Of a stretch of DNA of 64,000 nucleotides, positions 29,246-38,420 are shown in pieces (the first letter of the stretch is position 1; every line of letters begins with the position of its first letter). Made by a program: the position numbers and the translations under genes. Origin of the DNA: Skeletonema tropicum (Eukaryota > Bacillariophyta > Thalassiosirophyceae > Thalassiosirales > Thalassiosiraceae); contig CM074130.1 of assembly GCA_037178625.1 (NCBI GenBank), forward strand, positions 1,984,001 through 2,048,000. The letters run 5' to 3'. The notes beneath the pieces are model-generated. The model was given only the letters and a program-made list of their open reading frames with translations. It ran no database searches and was not told the origin of the DNA.

Positions 29246-29800
29246 ATGCAGATGATACAGTCATTAGTTCTTATGGCAATTTGCCTCTCACAAGTAGCGG
29301 CTTTCTCACCAGTAGCGAACATGCCAGCTGCTACCCAAATTACATCATCTAGAACACTATCCACACCAACAATCCTCCGAATGTCAGACTCTGGTGGTGG
29401 AGGAGGCGGCGGAGGAGGCGGCGGAGGAGGCATGGAAAAGGCCAAGGACAAAAAGAAAGGCCTCTCTACGATCGTAATTGACAAAACTGATACAGAAATG
29501 GAAGAAGCTGACACCCCAGAGGAAATGTGGCGAGTAGTCCTCCACAACGATGAAGTACACACTTTCAACTACGTTATTCGAAGTTTGCAAAAGGTCATGG
29601 GAACATTGGACAAGAAGAAGGCATTCGATATCTGTACTGTTACACATGGACAGGGCCAGGCTACAGTGGATGAGTGTTGGAAGGAACAGGCGATGAAGTA
29701 TTGTCTTGGATTGCAGAGGCAGGGATTAACAGCGAGTATTGCTCCTGCGAATAAATTCGAAGGTGGTGGTAATGATGCTGGGGGAGGAGAGTCTGGATAA
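29246..29800 (+). CDS. clpS: Plastid ClpS adaptor (N-degron recognition for Clp protease)
   Basis: 184 aa, single exon. The signal peptide MQMIQSLVLMAICLSQVAA|FSP gives plastid targeting. A 13-residue poly-Gly run (GGA/GGC repeat, about residues 50-62) acts as linker. The ClpS core follows: EEMWRVVLHNDEVHTFNYVI (about 91-110), then DICTVTHGQGQATVDECWKE. The N-D-E triad in the HNDE loop that recognises N-terminal residues is present. ClpS docks on the ClpC chaperone and delivers N-degron substrates. The tail is Gly-rich. The length of the poly-Gly microsatellite may be polymorphic. Confidence 0.93.
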   Translation: MQMIQSLVLMAICLSQVAAFSPVANMPAATQITSSRTLSTPTILRMSDSGGGGGGGGGGGGGMEKAKDKKKGLSTIVIDKTDTEMEEADTPEEMWRVVLHNDEVHTFNYVIRSLQKVMGTLDKKKAFDICTVTHGQGQATVDECWKEQAMKYCLGLQRQGLTASIAPANKFEGGGNDAGGGESG

Positions 29801-30016
29801 TTTGTAGGTAGGCACTTTCTGTTCGATGATATAGAATAATACTTGACTTACGGTTCTATTCAGTTGCACAAGGCACAGTTGTTTGTTAAGTGGAATCTAA
29901 AAGCACACATATCTTTGCTCACATGGACAGCTCGCAGAAAGGACACTGGCAACGAATCACTAGAGACCTTAAATATAAACACTTCTATTTAATACTTGCT
30001 TTGCTTCAAAACTTAT

Positions 30017-31602
30017 TTACTTGCGTCTATCAACAACGACAGCAGTGTTACTGAAAGAGGGTTGTTCCATAGCATCCATTTGTTCCTTCCAGTCTGCGGC
30101 ACCAGTATCTTTCCAACTGGCAGTGACAGCATCAGGTGCTCTGTCTTTTCCTCCTCCCTCATTTCTTTGCCTGGGTGCAGGGCGAGCTTCCTCTTGTTCC
30201 TTAGAAATCATAGAAAGTGAGATTCTTCCAGCGTCGGCCTCAACAGATCGGACACGGACCTGAACCTTGTCTCCAATAGAAACAACATCCTCAACAGAGT
30301 TGGTGCGTCCCTCGGCGAGAGCGGAAATGTGCACAAGACCATCAACTTCACCGGTAAGTCCCTCTCCAAGCTGTGCCGAGTCAAAACGGACGAAAGCACC
30401 GAACGCAAGAGCAGATACAACCTCCCCCTCAACGAATACAGAGTCATCAAATCCCTTGTCTGAAAGAGCCTGGATGGCGGCAGCCTGGGAAGCTTGATCT
30501 CCACCAGATCTCTGTGGCCTCTCACGGCGCTTGGTTGGGCGTCCACCGCCGTTGGCGGCATTTTCCTCGGCCTCTACTGAGCGCATGGTGACACCAATTT
30601 GGTTCTTATCAGTGTCAACAGAAATAATACGGACAGAGATTTCGTCACCCTGCTTTACAACATCTTCAACGTTGGATACGAAGTCATCCGAAAGACGGGA
30701 GACGTGGATAAGAGCATCAGATTTGGCTCCAATATCAAGGAAGGCACCGTAAGAGGTGACAGTCTTGACCTTGGCGCTTACTTCAGCACCAATTTCAAGG
30801 TCCTTAAGCTCAACACGCTTTGGTTTATCACCCTCCTTATGCTTGCTAATTCCAGAATCACGAGCTGGGCGGTCTACGTTGTGTGCCTCCTCTTCAGATG
30901 CAACACCATCCATTGCCTCAACTTCCGCAGGTACATCCTCAACAGTGGACATACGGAGGGCGACTCCACCGCATGAATTGCAGTCACATCCCATAGTGTG
31001 GAAACCAATGCATGAAGGGCATGCGCATGTGCTTGCGTGTGTGCTCTGTAGTGAGGTTGTGAGGTGTATTTCATAAGTTAGAAATCAATCCGTTAATAAG
31101 AAGCCTTTCTTCATCAATGTAATAAAATAATTACGTACCTTGCCAACAACAACGTTTCCGCTTGTAGCGGCAGATGTGGCAACACCACGGCTGAAACCAG
31201 CGCTAGTGAAAGCTAAATTGCGAACAGAGACAATGGAGATAGAGTTAGAAATGGATGACGCATAGAAGATAGATCCGTGAAATTACGGAAGAAGCTACTC
31301 GTCAATTTCTTTGCAAATATAATGCGTTGATTTCCTCCTGACTGCACATTTCTCTCAACATGGCGCTACGATAACGATAGTCTGATTGAGCCATACCCGT
31401 TACCAAACTACCAAGGTACCATAATTTGTAATGACTGTTCGAAAAGAACTCCAAACCGCCGACCCGAATCCAACTCGACCAACATTTCGCTAAATTCTAT
31501 TGTATAATATTCTCAAGAGACCAGTCCAGCAGCAGACGTACCCGAAACACTAGGAGCTGCAACGGCAAGAGCGACAGCAATAACAGAGGCAGTGAACTTC
31601 AT
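30017..31602 (-). CDS. Plastid two-S1-domain RNA-binding protein with N-terminal Cys/His module
   Basis: Model complement(join(30017..31045, 31139..31212, 31542..31602)), 387 aa. The small exons 1 and 2 restore a full diatom plastid leader: MKFTASVIAVALAVAAPSVSA|FTS. Splice phases (1, 0) agree. Residues about 51-69 read CACPSCIGFHTMGCDCNSC, a likely metal site, then an acidic linker. Two S1 domains follow: about 122-198 (IGAEVSAKVKTVTSYGAFLD) and about 248-328 (VEGEVVSALAFGAFVRFD). The arrangement resembles the S1 part of algal PSRP-7/PETs polyproteins that precede EF-Ts, but no EF-Ts domain is present here. A role in plastid ribosome or mRNA binding is likely. The divergent MIP gene starts 333 bp away. 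Confidence 0.88.
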
Positions 31603-31935
31603 GGTATCTATTAAGATGGTGACTAGTGGTAGCGTTAAGGTGGCAAGTTCCAAGAGGCAGTGTGCATCAGTGGAGATCAACCAACAAAAACAACACAACA
31701 ACCCATCACTGACACAACGAGCACGACGTCGTGCGTCAGGCGGTGGGCGGAAGGACCTCCGGACATTCTTGGGAACTGAAAGGAAAAAATAAAGGACAAA
31801 TTGTCCAAAGAGGTAGGATTGAAGCAAATCTTGACTTGAGTTGACAACAACCTGCCGTTTTCGTTCATTCCCTGCATTGCAATTGATGGGGTTGCTTGCA
31901 TGCCCGCTATCGCACTACGAACAATCTAACTAATA
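31603..31935. promoter_or_regulatory. Shared divergent promoter region (S1 protein / MIP channel)
   Basis: 333 bp separate the two divergent start codons, so both promoters must lie here or overlap upstream exons. No specific element is assigned. Confidence 0.4.
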
Positions 31936-32784
31936 ATGATCATCTTCACCCTCTTATCAACTCTGTTCAAGCAGGCATATGATGTCACTCCGCCCGGTCT
32001 TGTGACATGCCTCGCATGCGCCTACATCGGAAGCGGGAGATACTTCGCTGCCTACCGCCATGAATTCATCGGCACTCTCCTCATGATCGGATTTACATTC
32101 TCTCCAGGAAAATGGATCGGTCAAGATGCTTTGATGGTAGCTTGGATTGCGCACGTGTGCGGTGTCGTCGCATCTGACAAGATTGGTGGAGGACCTCACG
32201 TCAATCCAGCTGTTACTGTGTCAATGTACGCGCTTGGAAAATGTAGCTACACAGAGGGCTTTGTGCGCATCATGGGTGCTATGGCTGGTGGACTTGTTGC
32301 ATTCCCTCTCTACTCGGTAGTTGCTGATAAACTCGGCTTGACCCAGCTTGGAGGGCCAGAATTTTCATCAGTTGGCGATGTAGATGGTATTAACGCTGGA
32401 TCCTCTGAGTTCTGGGCGGTAACAATTCTCATGATTATGATTTATGTATTGAATTGGGAGCTCAACTTTGGAAAGTACCATTACTGGATTAAGCAAACAC
32501 TCACTGCACTTGGAATTCGATACCTCATTGAAACATTCCCTCTCGCAGGTCCTGCAATCAACCCAATGTTGGGAACTACCTGGTACATCTTTGCAAATGG
32601 GAAGTTCCCTGACGAAATTGGACATTACTTCACTTACTGGGTATGCCCTTTTGCTGCGGCTGTGTTTGCTAGCTGCTTGTATGCTGTGTATGCAGGTGGA
32701 AATGTATTTGGACACAAGTTACCACTTGGTCCTGTCAAAGGGGATGCTGCTGCTGCTGCGTCTTCATCCAAGAAGAACAAATAA
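31936..32784 (+). CDS. MIP-family channel (aquaporin/glycerol facilitator-like)
   Basis: 282 aa, single exon, six hydrophobic segments. The two pore half-helices are recognisable: GGGPHVNPAVTVSMYALG (NPA box, about residues 84-101) and AGPAINPMLGTTWYIF (NPM in place of NPA, about 203-218). The second box deviates at the third position, as in several algal or intracellular MIPs. Selectivity cannot be read reliably. There is no plastid leader. The C-terminus is a poly-Ala/Ser tail with a KKNK end, a possible ER-retention-like dilysine context (inference). Likely a water or small-solute channel. Confidence 0.82.
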   Translation: MIIFTLLSTLFKQAYDVTPPGLVTCLACAYIGSGRYFAAYRHEFIGTLLMIGFTFSPGKWIGQDALMVAWIAHVCGVVASDKIGGGPHVNPAVTVSMYALGKCSYTEGFVRIMGAMAGGLVAFPLYSVVADKLGLTQLGGPEFSSVGDVDGINAGSSEFWAVTILMIMIYVLNWELNFGKYHYWIKQTLTALGIRYLIETFPLAGPAINPMLGTTWYIFANGKFPDEIGHYFTYWVCPFAAAVFASCLYAVYAGGNVFGHKLPLGPVKGDAAAAASSSKKNK

Positions 32785-32956
32785 ATCTGACAATTGCAGG
32801 TTTTGATAGATATTCATTCTTTGTAACGTAGATAAGTAAAGGCTAATTCTTTGTAGAGTTGAATTGGTTAGTGCCTTCCTTCATATTTGTGCTCCTCGTT
32901 TTATTTTAGTGTTAGACCCAAACAACACGGACATCTATGCATAGAAAATTGTATAA

Positions 32957-34866
32957 TTACAGACATTGACCTCCAGCATCAGCATATTCTTGGAGCGACT
33001 CAGCTAGTGCTGCATTAGTTTCCCAGATCTCATCGTCATCATCCAGTAAATAACACTGTTGATACACAAGAATGCATCTCAAGATTAACACTCGTTTCTC
33101 GTGGTCATTCATCTTCTTGCAGTTTGCTGCCATCTTGGTCAAAACATCCGCTTTATCCCTTTCATTATTCTGGTAGGTGTTCTCTTGCAGCTGGACACAT
33201 GCTTTGTAAGTATCAAAAGATGCTTTGTGCTGCTTCGTTTGATAATAGATGAATCCCATCGTGCTTAGGGTTGATATATTCATAATCTGGTTGTTAAACT
33301 CTGGGATGATCCGCTGCAACTCAAATGAAGAGTCGATCAAATCAGTCGCATCATCGAACTGCCGAAACTTAATCAGCAAGTATGCCTAAGTTAAACAGTA
33401 AATGTCAAGAAGTGAGAAGGATAGATTGGATCTGTAGCTCAGCATAACAAGTAGCCTATTCTCACCATGTTGTTCATAATTGATGCTTGATCTAAAGTAC
33501 AAGCGGTCCACGAAGCATAGTCTTCATTCTCATCATTGCAAAGCTCCATAGCACGTTGCCAAGTCTTCATTGCCTTGTCATATTTCTTCATCTCGAAGTA
33601 GACACATCCCATGTTGTTGAATAATTTGGTGCAGTGCAAAATGTATTCAGGAGAAGAAGCTGTAATCATTTTCTTCAGCTCGTCTCCAGCACGCTGATAG
33701 ATCTCCAGCGCGGATTCAAACTTGCCTAGCGCATAATAAGCACTGGCAACAATCATCAATGATAGTCCATCTTTTGTAGAGGATGACGTCAACTTTTCAT
33801 CAGCAATGATCTCACGATATCCGGAGCTGAGAAACTTAGCGGAGAGTAAGTTGCGTCGACCAACTTCAGTCTTTGTAAACGACTTATCAGTGCTATCTTT
33901 GATCTCCTAGTCATACGATCGATGCATCCAAACAAAATGTTAGGCTTGGCAAAAATGATTGTGTCAGACAAGCCAGCAGAGAATACAACTTACCTCAACT
34001 GCTTCACGTGCAACTTTGACAATATCTTGCGATTTGTCCACAAAAGTCGATTCTTTATTTGCAATACAATCATACAGCGTATTGTTCAACTTGGCAACAA
34101 CTTCCTCTTGATCAAGCTGGCTCTTCTTTCCACCCGCATTTTCTTGTTTTGCCCATGACTTCTTTTTGATCTCTTGTATCAAATGAAGCACCAAGCTTGT
34201 TCTCATCCTCTCGAAGGGCATCCGCCCGCTCCGCATACCGGTACCCAATCTTGGAACAATACTAATTGTTACCACAGAAAGATGAGATAGGTCAACGCAG
34301 TTCGTTTTGGACGGACTGATGTGTGGCTTCTTTATCATTGGCTTTGGCACACTCTTCTTCACTTGTTCCATACTCTTTCGAAGCTTGGCCTTCCTCTCCT
34401 CCAATGCTTCTTTTACCTTGTTTGAATTTACAGATGACATATTCTTTCTGACCTGCTCTCGAAATAAGGCTGTCTTTTCTCCAAACTTGCCCTTACCCTT
34501 GTCACTCGATGGTAAAGCATTCTCTTCCGAGACATCGATATTTGTGGATGGAGGAATAGAAGTAGAGTTTTCTTTGTCAGACTTGACAGTCACAGGTGTA
34601 TCCCATCCATCGATATTTGTTGATGGCTTAATAGGAATGAACGCCGATCCAACTGCTGATCCAGGAGTTCTCATAGCATCTAATGGACTATCCTGGGAGG
34701 AAAGTCTGCTGTACTCATCGGAGATGGGGCTGTCGAAGAATGGGTTTGGCTTCGTTTCATTGGCGTAGACAACCAGCTCTGATGGGCTGTCAAGAAATGG
34801 GTTCGGCTCCGACTTTGCCGCAGCCGTGAGCGGGATGATAGCCTTTGGCTTCAAGACGTTGCTCAT
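32957..34866 (-). CDS. TPR-repeat protein with disordered Ser/Pro N-terminus (three exons)
   Basis: Model complement(join(32957..33385, 33466..33906, 33994..34866)), 580 aa, both introns in phase 0 with consensus ends. The start is ATG 34866; the frame upstream opens only with TTG. The N-terminal 150 residues are disordered, with repeated NPF motifs (EPNPFLDSPSE, KPNPFFDSP). NPF tripeptides are EH-domain ligands in endocytic proteins. A basic helical segment follows (EALEERKAKLRKSMEQVKKS). Exons 2-3 contain TPR-like helices: YYALGKFESALEIYQRAGDEL, YFEMKKYDKAMKTWQRAMEL, YYQTKQHKASFDTYKACVQL. The NPF-plus-TPR combination suggests a trafficking scaffold (inference). Confidence 0.8.
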
Positions 34867-35248
34867 GATGAAGATGAAGATGTTTGCTTCTGTTTGCAAG
34901 CGCTTGATTGGTATATAGTTGCTCGAGCAGTTGGTGGAAGGTTATGTAGTTACAAAAGATCCAAGGAAATCAATTTTGTCGTGAAAATGGTACAGTACAT
35001 AATTCCTACGTAGGTGGTATTCATGTTCAAATTTTTTGACGAACCCCCTCTTTGAACAGAAAATAGGATTCATTCCGGCCTGGGGCGTGATGACCGAGCG
35101 ACTGCAGTCTTGGACCTTGGTCACCAGCTACCAAATAGACCACTGTGGCATCGTTAGGACGCCTTGATTGGACGCTTACTCATCAGCTGCTCTCTAGAGG
35201 CTTACAAAAACATAACACAAGATATTTGCGAAAAGACGATATCGTAAA

Positions 35249-35689
35249 ATGGCTGCAGCAGATCTTGCACGAGAAATCATATTACAATCAATTCCACCGG
35301 ATCGAAAATCGCCATTCTTCCTCTATTTCCACAGCCCATCCATGTCTGCTGGACAACGTGATGCTCTAAAGATAACTGCACCGCTTGAAAATGGCAAAAC
35401 AATAATATGTGTAGAGTTTGTATCCAAGCAGGTGTCGATGAAGTTTGACGTTTCCACAGGATTGGAATCTGCAGCATTAATTTGTGAAGGATTCATGCAC
35501 AACAGAACAGGGTATATCCCTGCGCAATGGACCATGTTCTTGTTCAAGTCAACAGAAACTGATGATATAAATTGGGACGAAGTTTTGAGCAGATGGACTA
35601 TGAATCAAGAAGAATCACCAGAATCAGAACGTGGTATTGGCGTAGCTGGTAAGGTGAAGAAGTTATTGAAGGTGCTTCTTGTTGAATGA
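35249..35689 (+). CDS. Small conserved-looking hypothetical protein
   Basis: 146 aa, single exon, from an ATG with AAA at -3. It has a globular-looking alternation of charged and hydrophobic residues (FFLYFHSPSMSAGQRDALKI, VEFVSKQVSMKFDVSTGLES) and an acidic then basic end (GKVKKLLKVLLVE). There is no signal peptide or membrane segment. I recognise no family. It lies head-to-head with the TPR gene (382 bp). Confidence 0.5.
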   Translation: MAAADLAREIILQSIPPDRKSPFFLYFHSPSMSAGQRDALKITAPLENGKTIICVEFVSKQVSMKFDVSTGLESAALICEGFMHNRTGYIPAQWTMFLFKSTETDDINWDEVLSRWTMNQEESPESERGIGVAGKVKKLLKVLLVE

Positions 35690-35851
35690 AGAAAGAACAA
35701 TGTTGCTCATGTAAAAATATGTTTCAAACTAGCAACATTCTTCGAGAAGCAAATAGTGCCGATGCACAAATTGTAAACTAGTTCGTGTAATACCGTTGTA
35801 CTGTCAAATAGCAACGTCCGGAGTAAAACACTCCGAAATCGTACCACGTTG

Positions 35852-36877
35852 CTACACGCCTTTTACACCAATGGATGGGATTGTAACCGAAAAGCTGTCA
35901 GATGAGTACACATAACCATCACCACCAACCTCAGATTGTATCATGTCAGATTTCTCTTGTTCCTTAAGCACTGCCTCTATGCAAAATTTCAGATCCGATA
36001 ATGACTCAACACAAAGACTGGGTGTTCGTTCCATTATCTCTGATTCCGAGTCACCAACAGCATAACCAGAATCTGTATCTAATTGGCACCCACCTGGTTG
36101 CAACAAGACAGCACCTCCACAACCAGCACGATTGGCGGCCGACATATCATCATTTGCCGAGTCACCGACGAAAATAACATCCCTAGGTTCACAACCCCAC
36201 AGTTTGCATATGTGAAGAATTCCAGCTGGATCAGGTTTGCTTTTAAGTGGTTCGTCGTCATCAGGATGAGCTTTTGTATTTCTGGCGACTATTGGCTCAA
36301 AGATTGTAACGTCATTCTTTATACACATTTCACTCTCATATAATTCCATCATATGGGCAACATTCTTTTCCACATTCCTCGTCAAAACAGCAGTTTTTAG
36401 TCCAGACTCTATCAGGAATTGTACCAACTCAGCACCACCATCTTGCGATTGCATGTTATCGATTGCGCGTTGTTCAATATCTGCAAAGATTTCATGGCAC
36501 CGACGCTCCCCCTCTTCAGTCAAATGTCGAGGCATTTCCAAGACACAACCCTTTTCGAGATCCTTTCCGATCGGATCAGCATCAACGACGTCGTAGATGC
36601 GCTGTCGCATCTCGGCAAAGTTAATAGAATGTTTTATGAGCGTACCGTCCATGTCGAAGATCACGCCAAATGGTTTCGACAGCAATAGCAGCTCGTCGTC
36701 ATTTGATTTTATTTGACTGGCATCGTTGAGTTCAGGAATTAGTTGAGGCGCAGCTGAGTAGTTGTCCAATCCGACAGCGCTCCCTACAGAATTTCTATTC
36801 GTAGGTGTTGACGAGAAGCAAACTGCACTGGGTACCAATAGCAGGACAGTACCAGCATAATATGATAGAAGTAGCAT
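35852..36877 (-). CDS. HAD-family phosphatase, signal-peptide-bearing (probably plastid)
   Basis: 341 aa from ATG 36877, chosen because the hydrophobic signal (LLLSYYAGTVLLLVPSAVC|F) follows at once; the open frame extends 29 codons further up. All HAD motifs are present: I FGVIFDMDGTLI (about 70-81), II KTAVLTRN, III Lys in LKSKPDP, IV VIFVGDSANDDMSAANRAG (about 235-253). The cap between motifs I and II is helical (C1 type), as in phosphoglycolate- or pyrophosphatase-like HADs. Substrate unknown. Plastid targeting is supported by C|F rather than the usual A|F junction, so it is less certain. Confidence 0.82.
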   Translation of the reverse strand: MLLLSYYAGTVLLLVPSAVCFSSTPTNRNSVGSAVGLDNYSAAPQLIPELNDASQIKSNDDELLLLSKPFGVIFDMDGTLIKHSINFAEMRQRIYDVVDADPIGKDLEKGCVLEMPRHLTEEGERRCHEIFADIEQRAIDNMQSQDGGAELVQFLIESGLKTAVLTRNVEKNVAHMMELYESEMCIKNDVTIFEPIVARNTKAHPDDDEPLKSKPDPAGILHICKLWGCEPRDVIFVGDSANDDMSAANRAGCGGAVLLQPGGCQLDTDSGYAVGDSESEIMERTPSLCVESLSDLKFCIEAVLKEQEKSDMIQSEVGGDGYVYSSDSFSVTIPSIGVKGV

Positions 36878-37216
36878 CGTGGAGGATCGTTTGTCTTCCT
36901 CAATCTCTCTGGACTGTAACTGTGTAAGATTGTAACTGCGATGCAAATCATAAGCGAAGAGCAAAGCGTGACGGTGCTGGATGGAGGCTGGAGGTGCGGT
37001 GCGTAATATCTATCGTACATACTGATTGATGCAAGCTTGCGGCGGCTGGGAGGCTTTCTGATGACTCATCGAAGGAAGAAATCTCTACATACTAAGGAAT
37101 TGCTATATTCTGCTTCATTCGAAAACATGAAAAGCAGCAACATCACGACGCTCGCATCATGAGATGATGTTGTCCTGCTCTCTAGAGAGAGTGTAGCCTT
37201 AGCGTAGCCATAAACA
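36878..37216. promoter_or_regulatory. Divergent promoter region (HAD phosphatase / DOMON gene)
   Basis: 339 bp between two divergent start codons. It must hold both promoters. No individual motif is assigned. Confidence 0.35.
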
Positions 37217-37984
37217 ATGAGATCTCCAGCCGTGATACCTCTCCAAATTACTCTGGCAACCCTCACAGCGAGAGCGCATGGATGGGGCAACGACGGATAC
37301 AACGAGCCGAAGCAGAAACAGCAGGAAGCTGTCGCTGTCAACTGCACCACTACCTTTTGCAAGACGCAACTATCCAATGACCTCGAGAAGAGGTGGCGTG
37401 TCAATGTACCTTCTGATTATGACCCCAGTGATGATATGTATGCTCAGTGCAAGATTACAGTCCAATTGATTTACGACGGATATACTTGGCTTGGATACGG
37501 AGTGAGCCCTGATGGCAGCATGGTTGGGTCCACTGTTGTCATTGGCAGCCCTTCTGATTCTGAAGAACAGCCAACAGTCTATGAGCTCAAAGATAAGGTA
37601 CCAATGCGTGAATGGTTTACAGGAGGTTTCAACTTGGAGGATGCGTCTATCAAATATGACAATGAAAATGCACAAACCATCATGGAGTTCACAACCCCGT
37701 TCAATACCTTTGGAGTAACGGAAGAGGACGCTGAATATCGGGTGGGCATCTCCTTGAATAGCCCAACTTACTTCATTTATGCTCATGGTAGCGAAGGAAA
37801 GATTGAACCGCAATATCATGGAGTTAACAACAAAGGTTCAAGAACGTTGGAAAATCTAGTTAATCCAGAGGCCGCATCCGCATCGTTGGCAGATGATGAT
37901 GAGGCAAGTGATGCATCAAGAAAACATGCATGGATGTGTTACGGTGTTCTTGCTTTCTTAGCTTGGGCGTATATGCTACAATAG
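37217..37984 (+). CDS. DOMON-domain protein, truncated paralogue lacking cytochrome b561
   Basis: 255 aa. Near-identical over about 180 residues to the gene at 43396-44832 (for example CTTTFCKTQLSNDLEKRWRV, YDGYTWLGYGVSPDG, EDASIKYDNENAQTIMEFTT). DOMON domains bind heme or sugars and are often fused to a cytochrome b561. Here the protein stops right after the first b561 motif: the paralogue's WMAHGILAFLAWGICAPM becomes WMCYGVLAFLAWAYMLQ*, which loses the first heme-ligand His. The rest of the b561 domain is absent downstream. The product would be a signal-peptide DOMON protein with one hydrophobic tail. Either a neofunctional DOMON-only protein or a decaying duplicate. Confidence 0.78.
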   Translation: MRSPAVIPLQITLATLTARAHGWGNDGYNEPKQKQQEAVAVNCTTTFCKTQLSNDLEKRWRVNVPSDYDPSDDMYAQCKITVQLIYDGYTWLGYGVSPDGSMVGSTVVIGSPSDSEEQPTVYELKDKVPMREWFTGGFNLEDASIKYDNENAQTIMEFTTPFNTFGVTEEDAEYRVGISLNSPTYFIYAHGSEGKIEPQYHGVNNKGSRTLENLVNPEAASASLADDDEASDASRKHAWMCYGVLAFLAWAYMLQ

Positions 37985-38282
37985 CGTTTTAGTGGCAGTG
38001 CCATAATGTACATATAACAAAACCCTACTATCTCCATACAAATCACTACATACAGTAACAGGTTGACCAATGGGAAGCAATGACTGATTCAAGCTCGCAA
38101 AACAGTGTATTTCGCCACAAAATACACCCTCAATACTGATTCTGTAAAATGAATTAATGAATTATGAAGTACCTAGGCCCTCAACAGCATCATTCCCACA
38201 TAGTACTGTAACCATTCACGACAGCAACATCATTTCATGAGATTTTTGTGAGTTTGTGAGTACCGTAAACTGGTGTTGTGCA

Positions 38283-38419
38283 GGGTGCTGCGGGAAATTA
38301 CAGTTTCGTAGATTTTCTTACGTAAGTACTGTAGCGGTACCGACGCTACTTACGTACTTTTTCTTTTTTTTTTGAATTTCTCGTACTCACTTTACATGCT
38401 CAACCGAAAAATGTAAAGT
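38283..38419 (+). repeat. Left outer terminal inverted repeat of a composite transposon block
   Basis: 137 bp starting gggtgctgcgggaaattac. It is the near-perfect inverse of 43070-43207. It contains a palindromic cttacgtaag core, a T-run, and a hairpin at its inner end (actcactttacat ... atgtaaagtgagt, about 38387-38422). Confidence 0.82.
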
Positions 38420-38420
38420 G

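Noticed and set aside
30017..31602. Plastid EF-Ts polyprotein (PETs)
   Set aside because: Two S1 domains are present, but the frame ends without any EF-Ts domain.
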